This document shows, piece by piece, positions 34,582-43,798 of a stretch of 64,000 nucleotides of DNA (its first letter is position 1; every line of letters starts with the position of its first letter). The DNA is taken from contig JAZGTN010000069.1 of assembly GCA_037783415.1 (NCBI GenBank), positions 1,612,001 through 1,676,000 of the forward strand, given 5' to 3'. The position numbers and the translations under genes were made by a program. The notes under the pieces were generated by a model. The model was given only the letters and a program-made list of their open reading frames with translations, made no database searches and had not been told where the DNA came from. The stretch is from Leptasterias polaris. Lineage: Eukaryota > Echinodermata > Asteroidea > Forcipulatida > Asteriidae.

Positions 34582-36287
34582 TTGTTTAAAAGGTTTTGTT
34601 TGTTTTGTTTGAAAAACTTTGACATCGGTCATCTAATTACTGAGAGGGAAAAACCAACATTGGTACATTTTTTGGTCTTACAAACTGTTCACTTTGGCAA
34701 GCATCTCTGCTTAGACATTCCAGGTATTGAAGACAACGATTATAAAAGTAAGGCTGAAGTGATTAACGGCAGGTTTGTCGGGGTGTCTGAGAGTCTTAAT
34801 CCCCTGGATACCACAAATCTTCCTGCATACCTGCCCTCCATTAGTACAGTTCCTCATTTATACCCATGGAATGTTTATGCAGAACTTAAGAAGCTGAAAT
34901 CTAGTAAATCATGTGGTCCTGATGAATTTCCTCCAAAACTTGCAAAGGAATTTGCTTACGAATTAAGCATTCCTCTCACAGATATTTTAAATTGTTCTTT
35001 TTCTAAAGGCATTGTTCCACTTCAATGGAAACGAGCCATAGTTGTTCCGATTCCCAAGCAATATCCTCCAAGTATTGACAAGTTGAGACCCATTTCGCTG
35101 ACTTCCGTTTTTGCCAAAATTGCCGAGGGATTTGTTTCTAAGTGGGTTTTGTATGATACTCGGGACAAAATTGATAGTCGTCAATTCGGTAACGTCAAGG
35201 GTGTCTCAACAAGTCACTACTTGGTGGATTTGGTTCATTTTCTTTATCAAGGGGCTGAAAATATACACAATGTAGGGACGGTGGTGCTTACGGATTTCTC
35301 CAAGGCCTTTGATCTTGTCGACCATAATCTGCTCATTAACAAGTTCATTGATCTTGGTGTCCGAGGCTCCATTGTTCCATGGATTGGAGATTTCCTTAAC
35401 AATAGAACTCAGTGTGTTCGATTTAACAATGTCAAATCTGATTATCAGTTGCTTAATGGAGGAATTGCACAAGGAACCAAATTAGGACCAATTGGATTTC
35501 AAATTTTCATAAATGATGCAGTCCAAGATGTTGATTCTAAATGTCTGAAATATGTTGATGACCTTACGTTGGTAGAAAATAGATCTATTTCTAGAAACAG
35601 TTCCCTCCAGGATGACTTGAATAAGTTAGTTGAATGGTCTGACAAAAACCAGGTCAGGTTAAATCCTTCAAAGTGTCAAGCCCTTCAAGTGTGTTTTAAG
35701 AAAAACCCTCCTGATGGTATAAATTTAACCATTAACGATGCCGTTTTGAAATTTGTCAACGAGGCCAAGGTCCTTGGAATTTGGCTACAAAACGATCTTA
35801 AATGGAATGCGCAAATCAATCATATTTTGAAAAAGGCTAACATGAAATTGTTTATGCTAAGGACTCTTAAACGGTTTGGTTTTTCAATGAAAGAACTCTG
35901 CATTGTCTATTGTGGTTATGTTAGACCAATTCTAGAGTATGCAGATGTAGTGTGGCAGCCTGGTATTACCACTAAGCAACTAACGACTTGGAACAGATTC
36001 AAAAAAGGGTATGTAGAATGATTTTGGGCCGGCAATATACTTCTTATAATGATGCTCTTGTTACTTGCGGACTTGACTCCCTGGCTGGGAGGAGGAGAAA
36101 TCATTGTGAACATTTTGCCAACAGTCTTGTTAATAACTCCCGTTTAAAATCTCTTCTCCCCCCGACCAGAGAGAGTGTCCATGGTAGGAATACCCGCAAT
36201 TCCAAACAATATTCCACTCTTCCAATGAGAACCACCCGTTTCCAAAACAGTCCGGTCCCTTATTTTATTAATATTTTAAATAAATAA
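34582..36287 (+). pseudogene. 5'-truncated CR1/jockey-group LINE reverse transcriptase, one frameshift
   Basis: An open frame runs 34582-36021 and continues in the -1 frame from about 35988 to 36287. It is a non-LTR retrotransposon polymerase: finger region LRPISLTSVFAKIAE, motif A TDFSKAFDLVDH, motif B GGIAQGTKLGPIGF, motif C Y-V-D-D (residue about 324, in place of the commoner YADD), then the thumb and C-terminal tail. Clear homology begins near 34741; the N-terminal endonuclease is missing. Near 35985 the reading frame jumps, consistent with loss of one base. The downstream part (QIQKRVCRMILG...) matches the expected tail. The A-rich end (about 36400-36430) looks like a LINE 3' terminus. 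Apart from this break the frame is open, so the copy is fairly young. Confidence 0.85.
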
Positions 36288-38410
36288 TTGTTGTTTTAGT
36301 TGATGTTTTGATATTTATTTCTATTTGTTAAATTTTAAATATCATTCTCTGTACAGTCACATGCAATTTGGCCACTGGGCCACGATTTGTGGTTTTAATG
36401 AAGAAGAAAAATTTAAAAAAAATAATAATATATATACAGTCCTAGCGCCAATTATAACAACAAAATAAATAATAATAAACAAATATTTTTAAAGCATTAT
36501 TCCATTCCTCCGAAGGTATAAGCATTCTACCTCCATAAGTAGATCACTATATTTTACACTTCTACTGAGGGAACCTATGGTCAGATTTTTAATAACTGTT
36601 TACCACCAAAATGACAACTCTTTCATATTTGATTTTCTTGTTTTACGGAAACATTTATTTAAATCTAAGTTTCTTCTTTCAGCTGCATGAATTTCTTGCA
36701 CACATCCTCTTTATATTAAATCCACAATGAACATTGCGTTTTCTTTTAATATCTTAAAGTTATTATACAGAACTGAAAACTTTATGAAGTTCACACTTGA
36801 ACCTTTTTTCTGTGAAATATAAATTCATAATCAAGAAAACTGTATCTGAAAACCTTAAACCAAACGTACTTCAGCTGATTTCGGTTGTTAGAACCCAAAA
36901 TAATGGCAATGTATTCACGTGTTGAAATCTGGGCCAGATTTTGCACTATTTTTCTCCTGACTCACACAAGGGGTTGAGCAAAAAATTTCACAGATTTGTT
37001 ATTTCAAGTCAGTTGATCACACAAAACATCAAGCAGGTCTACGACTATTTTTGTCGGCTGTACCAATCCTCCATAACACCAACTAACATTCACAACTAAC
37101 AGTACTTTGTTACAACATTAGTAATAAATTACCTAAAAGGTAGGGTCATAGATTGATTTTTGTCTATGTAAGGCTTATTTTATTTATAGGCAAAATTATA
37201 AGGAAAGATACAATAAAGTCACAAGTGAAAGTTCAAGCTAAATACAGTGTCTATATGCTGAGAAAACAGCAAAAAAAAATGTCACAGTATTTTCACAAGA
37301 ACGTTGAATCCATCCACGTTTAGCGAAGTGACAGATAGATCGCATCTCCGGTTGCAGCATTCTTGAACGGGACACCATTACACAACCCACAGAAATCTGG
37401 CCGGGTTACAACATCAGGAAGATACCGCAATATACCAGTCACTGTATCTCCTGATGTAATTGGAATCCTCCAAAACTTTTACTTGAAACAACGGTAGGTC
37501 ACAGAGAGTGCTAGGCCTGAAATTTGAGGTAAAACAAAAAAGAACTAAAACGTCATATTTTAATAATGCCAAATTACTTTTTCTTGTTCAACCAGATCCA
37601 ATCAGTTACTAAAAGGGGACTGAAAATATAAGTTTATTGAAATAACCAGGCTTACTGTCAACAAAAATGTCTGGACCTGAACGTAAACGGTAAAGCTATT
37701 TAAATACTAAAATCTGTGCATATATCAAAATAAAAAAAACAACAACAGAGTATAGCGACCCAGTTGGGACAACTCAATGCAATAAAACAAGACACATAGG
37801 TCTAATACCCTAAAATAAAAAGAAAAAAAATGGCTAAATCAGTTTGGGTATGATCATCATACATCATGTACATAAAGCAAGAACAAATGATTATTATTAG
37901 TGAACTTCATTGGTGCACATAGTGCTTCATGCATTTTTGATGAAGGAAATGTTTTACTAACTCTTGACTAACAAATACTGAGTTTTGTTCTTTGCAAGAG
38001 ACTTGGTGTTGTAATGGAAAAATTCAGCATGAACATACCACCAAGACATAACGAATAAAAAGCAGCCACATTATTGTATTCACAAGGAATGTTTTCACTG
38101 AGTTTACACACGAGGATTATGAAATCATTAAATTTTTCGATGTGAGCAGAAGTGCCGTCCTTGGTGCATAATGCAATGGGTGTTGGTCCTTGAGCCTCCC
38201 AGTATCAATCTTCCCAAGTGTTTCTACGGATGCATTTCAATAAACTAATTGCAATTATCGAGTTCTACGTTGAAAACTGCTGGACCGTTAGCAACACATT
38301 TGCTTTCTTTTGTAACTGCCTGATCGTTTCCCTAGCAATGTTACAGATTTGCTAGATGGCACACTCTTGCATGATTTATTTCTGTGGATAATTAAGTTGA
38401 CACATTTTAA
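36288..38410. other. Noncoding stretch with a TTAA-MITE remnant
   Basis: It begins with the LINE 3' UTR and A-rich tail. About 36790-37080 resembles the 17104-17465 MITE (ending GGCTGTACCAATCCTCCATAA). Nothing is recognised in the rest. Confidence 0.45.
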
Positions 38411-39547
38411 AATCTGCGAAATCTGATAGAAAAATATCAGGAGTTTCGCCAGCCATTGTTCCTCTGTTTCATAGATTATTCAAAGGCATTTGATTGCGTC
38501 CAACATCAGAAGCTATGGAACATCATGAGAAAGATGGGATTCTCAACACATCTGACTGAACTAATCAGAGCACTGTACCAAGGACAAGAAGCCACAGTAA
38601 GAACTGAGTGTGGAGACAGTGGTTGGTTCTCAATCGGTCAAGGAGTCCGTCAAGGATGCATACTTTCACCCTTTCTGTTCAACATTTACGCTGAATACAT
38701 TATGCGGAAAGCCTTGGATGGCTTTGCAGGAGGGGTCTCAATTGGAGGTCGACAACTCACCAACCTAACATATGCAGATGACACCACCTTGATAGCAAGA
38801 ACAGCAGCAGAACTTCAACACCTGATTGATAAAGTCAAGTACACCAGCGAAGATTATGGGTTGTTTCTCAATGTAAAGAAAACGAAAGCGATGATTTACG
38901 GAGGAACTCTTGATCAAAACCAGGCACTGCACGCTGATGATGAGGATATTGAGGTAGTTAATAACTTCAATTTTCTGGGCTCTTTGATCGTCAACGAAGG
39001 TGGAAGTTCAAGGGACATCAGAAGGCGCCTTGCTATGGCAAGAACATCAGCTATCTCCTTGACTGACATCTGGAAGGACAGAGGGATCTCCAGAACAACC
39101 AAAATTCGACTCATGAATGCTCTCGTCTTCCCAATAGCCACCTATGGGTCTGAAACGTGGGCTGTGGGTAAAGCAGACAGGAACAGGATCAACGCTTTTG
39201 AGATGTGGTGCTGGAGGAGAATGCTGAGAATATCATGGCAAGAGCACAAGACCAATGTTTTTGTTAGAAACCTGATAGGAGAAGAAAGACCCACCGTGTC
39301 CTCAAAAATTAACAAAAACAAGCTTCAGTGCTTTGGTCACATATCCAGAAGAGAGGGGGACAACCTTGAGAAGATCTTTATGCAAGGATGTGTTGCAGGT
39401 AGTCGCCGACGTGGCCGTCAAAAACTTCGTTGGACAGACGGAATCAAAGAACTCACGGGCTTATCAATAAACGTTGCTTATCGATCTGCACTGGATAGAC
39501 AGAAGTGGAACTACATCATAAACAGGGTCACAAAGGGTCAGCCATGA
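38411..39547 (+). pseudogene. 5'-truncated RTE/BovB-like LINE reverse transcriptase
   Basis: Homology starts inside the RT domain at about 38411 (NLRNLIEKYQEF), just after an in-frame TAA at 38408. From there the frame is open for 378 codons to TGA at 39545. Motif A is FIDYSKAFDCV, motif B is GQGVRQGCILSPFLFNIYAEYIM, and motif C is YADD (codon at 38771). The tail has the RTE signature FEMWCWRRMLRISW...FGHISRR...GRQKLRWTDGI. The order and wording closely parallel vertebrate BovB. The apurinic endonuclease and first RT blocks are lost, so it cannot be autonomous. The lack of internal stops over more than 1.1 kb implies a recent insertion. Target duplications were not found. Confidence 0.88.
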
Positions 39548-40093
39548 CTCATAGGACGACGATATAATACCACCGTCATGTAGATACTTTTGTCCGTTTG
39601 GTCTGGCGATTCGGTTATTAGATTTGCTTTGTCCATCGTTGTTTTCTTTATAACCAAAAGTCTTGTTCCCGTGTTCACCATGTTGAATTCTTTGACAAAA
39701 AATAACAGTGAACCAGTGACATTTGTAAGCAACTTTAGCTGGTAACAAATGTTCTTGCTGCTAACTCAGGGCTCGATTTCTCAAACAGAGGTACATCTTT
39801 CAGATGAGTTGTCAATGGAGACCTGTATTGTGGCAATACTCTTTGGTGAACAATTTTGGTTGTTTCCGAATAAGCAGCTACAGCTACAGCTACAGCTACA
39901 GCTACAGCTACAGCTACGACTGTTGCTAAGGGTGTTGCTAAGGGTGTTGCTAAGGAAGCCTTATACTTCAACGCATGATGACGCGGCGCTCCAGTCGTGG
40001 CCGCAGCCGTAACCGTAGCCACTGGAATCATAATATTGATAAGCATGTTATTGTTAAAGGTAAAGTCCGTCATTGCACTTTGGAATAGCATAC
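39548..40093. other. Noncoding flank with (CAGCTA)7 and 12-bp repeats
   Basis: Seven CAGCTA units occur at 39875-39916, then about three copies of GTTGCTAAGGGT at 39921-39955. The region ends with the target-site copy ATAC (40090-40093) of the LTR element. Confidence 0.8.
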
Positions 40094-40145
40094 TGTGACG
40101 GAAATGCATGTGAAAGACATGTGATTGTGCTATTTTTAGGTTGTG

Positions 40146-40151
40146 TATATA
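40146..40151 (+). promoter_or_regulatory. LTR TATA box
   Basis: TGTATATAGGG is the only strong TATA in the first 500 bp of the LTR. The same site is at 49040-49045 in the 3' LTR. Confidence 0.5.
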
Positions 40152-40884
40152 GGGTTTGCTGCGTGACGACTTGGCAGTGCAAGTGGGCGGAGCTTAGCGC
40201 TTGCAGTGACCCGGTCTGGCAGGGTGAGCGTGCGCAGTGGCGGTGTAGGACCGCATGTCTGGGCCAGGCAGAGCGGGGCTGGCGAGATTGCGGGCACTTG
40301 GAGATTAGTTGTTAAGAAAAGCGGTTGCAGATTAGTTGTGGAGTAAGGCAGTCGGAGTTTCTAGTTATTAAGTAAAGATAGTCCCACAATACGGTGAATA
40401 GTTAGTGTTGGGCGACGACGGTAAAATATTAGTGTTTGTAGGATAGGAGACGGGGTTTCCAGCGGCAGTGGTAAATCGAGAAGCAGGGAAGATCGTAAGT
40501 TGGACTCAACTGGTGTTTATTATATTGTGTTTATCTTGTATTTTGTGTAATGGGCTAGGAGCCCTCTTACAAGATGATCGTTGCAAGAAATTGAGGAAGA
40601 TTGCTGTATATATAATTTATTGTGTTTGGTCTATTAGACACGCTAGAGGAGTGTAGTTGCCGGTCACAAAAGCGTTGGCTTGTGACTAGGGGAAAACGCA
40701 CCTTCTAGAAGTGTGGGAGATAGTTAGGGTACATAATTAAGTAAAGGCACACTTGGACAGCGAGAGTCGCGTCCATTGAGGGTTATTAAGCAATCATTGT
40801 CTGCAACCGTGACCGGTATTTAGTGTTCCGTGCACAGTAGGGGTCTTCTTAGACCACACTGTTCGCGGGTACACGAGTGCAAGG

Positions 40885-41173
40885 TTGCTTACTACAGCCT
40901 GTATTGCTTACATACGGCCTGTGTTGCTTACTACGGTCTGTATTGCTTACTACGGCTAGTATTGTTTACATACGGCCTGTGTTGCTTACTACGGCCTGTG
41001 TTGCTTACTACAGCCTGTATTGCTTACATACGGCCTGTGTTGCTTACTACGGCCTGTGTTGCTTACTACGGCCTGTATTGCTTACTACGGTCTGTATTGC
41101 TTACTACGGCTAGTATTGTTTACATACGGCCTGTGTTGCTTACTACGGCCTGTGTTGCTTACTACAGCCAGTG
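40885..41173 (+). repeat. 15-copy 19/20-bp tandem array in the 5' LTR
   Basis: Units are TTGCTTACTACGGCCTGTG-like, eleven of 19 bp and four of 20 bp (289 bp in total). Variants recur with an eight-unit spacing (units 3-7 resemble 11-15), indicating expansion by block duplication. Confidence 0.95.
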
Positions 41174-41336
41174 TTTTTATAGACGGCTAGTAGTGATTAC
41201 ATGGAAGTGATTACATCCTAGGGTCACTATGGTTATCTGCTAATGTTAGAGATGATACCGGGCTGTGTCTAGGGACTCAGAATATTAGGATGACAACGTG
41301 ATATTACATGTTCATTGGCCCAAAGAAACAGGTTGA

Positions 41337-41398
41337 AATAAAGAAACCCCTGCCCAATTTTGTACACTGTCAATTAATTTGTTGATTGATGCAATAAA
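41337..41398 (+). terminator. LTR polyadenylation signals
   Basis: AATAAA at 41337-41342 and 41393-41398. The equivalents in the 3' LTR (50231 and 50287) would end the genomic transcript. Confidence 0.6.
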
Positions 41399-41624
41399 CG
41401 ATCTTGTGATCAGTTCCCCGACAGTTCTCTCGTCAAGGTGTCCATGTATTTGGGTAACTGTGTAGCAATAGGACTAGACGATCATTACGCAATCGGCGGT
41501 ATATTTCCTCCAAACGGACCTTGTCCCTTTGCCTTTAGATCATCGAGTGATCTGAAGCCTGAGGTATAAGTAGGCCCAGGATCAGATTGTAATTTGCCCC
41601 TAACAAATGCAATTCCGCCACAAA

Positions 41625-41642
41625 TGGTGTCAGAAGTGGGAT
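41625..41642 (+). promoter_or_regulatory. Primer binding site (tRNA-Leu type)
   Basis: TGGTGTCAGAAGTGGGAT lies two bases after the 5' LTR. It is complementary to the 3' end (…CCCACTTCTGACACCA) of eukaryotic tRNA-Leu(CAA) as I recall that tRNA. Confidence 0.85.
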
Positions 41643-41726
41643 GATTGCGAATGATTAAGTCTAGCTCCTGTTAAGGTAACGCCTCCTTCTGTGGAAAGGC
41701 GAGTACACAAGTTACCAAGGTTGGCG

Positions 41727-42005
41727 ATGAGATTGTGGGTTGTTGTGCTTCTGTTAGTGATTGTTGTCATTGTGGTTCTGATTGCGACTTGTCAGTTTGC
41801 TAAGACTCGTTTGGAGTTGAGGCGGTTACGACGAATTGCAAGGGATCAGAACTTGATACTGCTGAGAATTAACAGTCTGTCTGGTCAAATTGGCAGTACC
41901 AGGGTTTCGCAAAGTTTGGAATTACAGAGAAGTGCGACACAGACTGCGATGCTAGAAGTGACTCAGTCACCTAGTGGTCCGTGGCCGAGTGTAGCAACTT
42001 TGTAA
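41727..42005 (+). CDS. Leader ORF: 92-aa putative membrane-anchored peptide
   Basis: The first sizeable ATG frame after the primer site opens MRLWVVVLLLVIVVIVVLIA, an uninterrupted hydrophobic segment of about 18 residues. A strongly basic stretch follows (KTRLELRRLRRIAR), then a polar Ser/Gln/Thr-rich tail. The layout suits a signal anchor or a long signal peptide; the basic flank on the C-terminal side favours a cytosolic tail. Such an ORF between primer site and gag is not standard for Ty3/gypsy elements. The stop codon TAA overlaps a consensus splice donor GTAAGT (42002-42007). I recognise no family. It could be a chance frame, but hydrophobicity from residue 3 and placement argue for translation. 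Confidence 0.5.
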   Translation: MRLWVVVLLLVIVVIVVLIATCQFAKTRLELRRLRRIARDQNLILLRINSLSGQIGSTRVSQSLELQRSATQTAMLEVTQSPSGPWPSVATL

Positions 42006-42186
42006 GTTCTAGCAAACTTTATGTTGGTGTGGTAGATTTGTCCTGTTGTGTCTTATACTGGCTTGTCTGGGTCTGGTGATTGTGCTGTACTTTTGCGGTT
42101 GGCGCTTGATCCAAGATCAGAGGCGGGGTGTTCGTGGGTGGCTTCGGCTACACTGAGGCAGCCCCCAAAGTGTATGAGACAACAGT

Positions 42187-43782
42187 ATGACCGAAGAAGC
42201 GAAGAGGAGGATGGGCACCTCGGGTGTTGAGGTAGAGGTGCAGAGGCTCCGCATGGAAGCCCAATTTCTGCAATGGGAGAAGGATCTCCTTGCAAAGAAG
42301 TTGGAAGCTGCCATGAAGGGGTCGTTCCAAGGGGACATGCCAAGTGAGGATGGGCATGTGAGGCATCAGGTAGATTCGGATGTGGACTTTCGGTTGAGAG
42401 AAGAGACATCTGGGTATGTCTCTCCCTCGTTGGAAAACCGAAGCTCTGTACTTGATGAAGCACCCAGGGTGAGGAAGGAGGTTAGCTTCGAGGAAAGTAC
42501 ACCTCTTAGGCGTGGGGGCTCAGGGATATTTTCCCGGGCACCAGAGGTTACTCCCATAGCTAAGTCATCGATCAGACCAGGGATCGATGATTTGTCGTTG
42601 TTCCTATCGGGTCAGGGTGTTGCGGAACAGGGTAGACGCAGTACCAACCCGTTCCTGGATGATCACGAGGCAGTTCGACCCAAACGGACCAACAGCGAAC
42701 TGTTAAGTGACATGACCTGCCCAGTGCAGAAGGCATGTAACAGCAGCTCAGCTGTAGAGATAGTCGACCCCCCGGTGAAGCCCCAGCCACCGGGAGGGAG
42801 TTTGTTGGGTAGGAGTGACGAAGGAGATCAGAGGGGATTGGTGGATCGGGTGAATCGACGGCCATACATAAACCCTGATCGGTATAGTGGTAAGGTGCTT
42901 TGGAAGGAGTACTACCGCCATTTTGAGTCGTGCCGTGAGGTCAACGGCTGGAGTGACACACAGGCTGCAAGGTTTTTGACCGCAAGCCTGCAGGGTAATG
43001 CACTCCGATTGTTGGGCGAGACAGGGCAAACCTATGAGTACAGTGCCCTTGTCAAGTTGTTGGAACGGAGATTTGGCTCTGGTCGTCAAAGTGAGAACTA
43101 TCTGGTTGAATTGCGACACAGACGGCAGGGGACGAAGGAAACCCTGCAAGAGTTGGGCCAGGCCATTCAGGAGCTGACGGCTCGAGCATACCCTGAAATT
43201 GAGGAAGTTGCTCGTGACCGGTTGGCCAAGAACCATTTCATTGATGCGGTGGATAATCATTCCATCCGGGAAGGCATCAACAGGGCCCGTCCAACGAATT
43301 TGGACGAGGCTATTCAGGCAGCTTTAGAAACTGAGAACTTTGACAGGGTCGAACGACAAAGGTTACTAGATCGACAGCCCGCCAAGTTGGCAAGGGCTGC
43401 AGACGCTGTGGGTACGGAGCAGAGACTGGGGAGTTTGGAAACGAACCTCAGTGAGCAGGCCCGTACTTTACAGACGATGGCGGAGATGTTGAAGTCGCTG
43501 GGGAATCGGAGTTCCACTGAGGGTGTGTCTTCATCATTGAAGAAGCACAAGCCCCAGGGGACGGAACCCGGTCAGAGGAGGTGCTTCAATTGTGGAGGCT
43601 TAGGGCATTTCGCCCGTGAGTGTCAGCAACCTCGTAGACAGTTTACCCCGAAGCAGGGAAACGACAACCAGCCTCAAGAGGGACCCACGGACAGGCTGGT
43701 TTTACAAGAGGGTCCAAAAGACAAAACAACGGCAGTAGTGGTAGTAAAGGGAAAAGGTCAAGACAGGGAGAAGGGCGAGTAA
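42187..43782 (+). CDS. gag: Gag polyprotein (capsid and nucleocapsid)
   Basis: This is a 531-aa protein that would assemble the virus-like particle and bind element RNA. ATG at 42187 opens an N-terminal region with a Glu/Arg-rich, probably coiled-coil segment (residues 10-45). A linker with charged and Pro/Ser-rich parts follows. A retrotransposon capsid domain spans about 215-400 (YSGKVLWKEYYRHFESC...QAARFLTASLQGNALRLL...LLERRFGS). A single CCHC zinc knuckle has C466, C469, H474 and C479 (CX2CX4HX4C). The C-terminus is basic and polar. The last 145 nt overlap the open pol frame, with a slippery-type heptamer at 43749-43755. Stop TAA at 43780-43782. Confidence 0.93.
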   Translation: MTEEAKRRMGTSGVEVEVQRLRMEAQFLQWEKDLLAKKLEAAMKGSFQGDMPSEDGHVRHQVDSDVDFRLREETSGYVSPSLENRSSVLDEAPRVRKEVSFEESTPLRRGGSGIFSRAPEVTPIAKSSIRPGIDDLSLFLSGQGVAEQGRRSTNPFLDDHEAVRPKRTNSELLSDMTCPVQKACNSSSAVEIVDPPVKPQPPGGSLLGRSDEGDQRGLVDRVNRRPYINPDRYSGKVLWKEYYRHFESCREVNGWSDTQAARFLTASLQGNALRLLGETGQTYEYSALVKLLERRFGSGRQSENYLVELRHRRQGTKETLQELGQAIQELTARAYPEIEEVARDRLAKNHFIDAVDNHSIREGINRARPTNLDEAIQAALETENFDRVERQRLLDRQPAKLARAADAVGTEQRLGSLETNLSEQARTLQTMAEMLKSLGNRSSTEGVSSSLKKHKPQGTEPGQRRCFNCGGLGHFARECQQPRRQFTPKQGNDNQPQEGPTDRLVLQEGPKDKTTAVVVVKGKGQDREKGE

Positions 43783-43798
43783 TTACACTGCCCATGTC
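43749..43798 (+). promoter_or_regulatory. Candidate -1 ribosomal frameshift signal
   Basis: GGGAAAA (43749-43755) is in gag phase G GGA AAA, matching X XXY YYZ. Six nucleotides downstream, GACAGGG (43762-43768) can pair with CCC-A-TGTC (43791-43798, one bulged A). Pol is open in the -1 frame from 43638. The stem is predicted by eye. Confidence 0.55.

Larger units (their letters stand above)
40094..41622 (+). repeat. 5' LTR (1,529 bp)
   Basis: It begins TGTGACGG and ends CCGCCACA. A TATATA box is at 40146-40151, only about 52 bp in, so the start of transcription is predicted near 40175. AATAAA signals at 41337-41342 and 41393-41398 mark the R/U5 end. This implies a U3 of about 80 bp and an R of over 1.1 kb. 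A 15-copy tandem array lies within R. Frames such as 40830-41210 are artefacts of that array. Confidence 0.95.

Noticed and set aside
40468..40656. Hydrophobic 62-codon frame in the LTR (and twin at 49362-49550)
   Set aside because: It begins with GTG and contains no ATG. Identity in both LTRs is explained by LTR duplication, not selection.
40830..41210. 126-codon frame in the 5' LTR (and its twin at 49724-50104)
   Set aside because: It is a translation of the 19/20-bp tandem array, with an alternative start, located in LTR R.
42053..43260. Reverse-strand frames opposite gag and pol
   Set aside because: Shadows of the high-GC coding strand; no domains.
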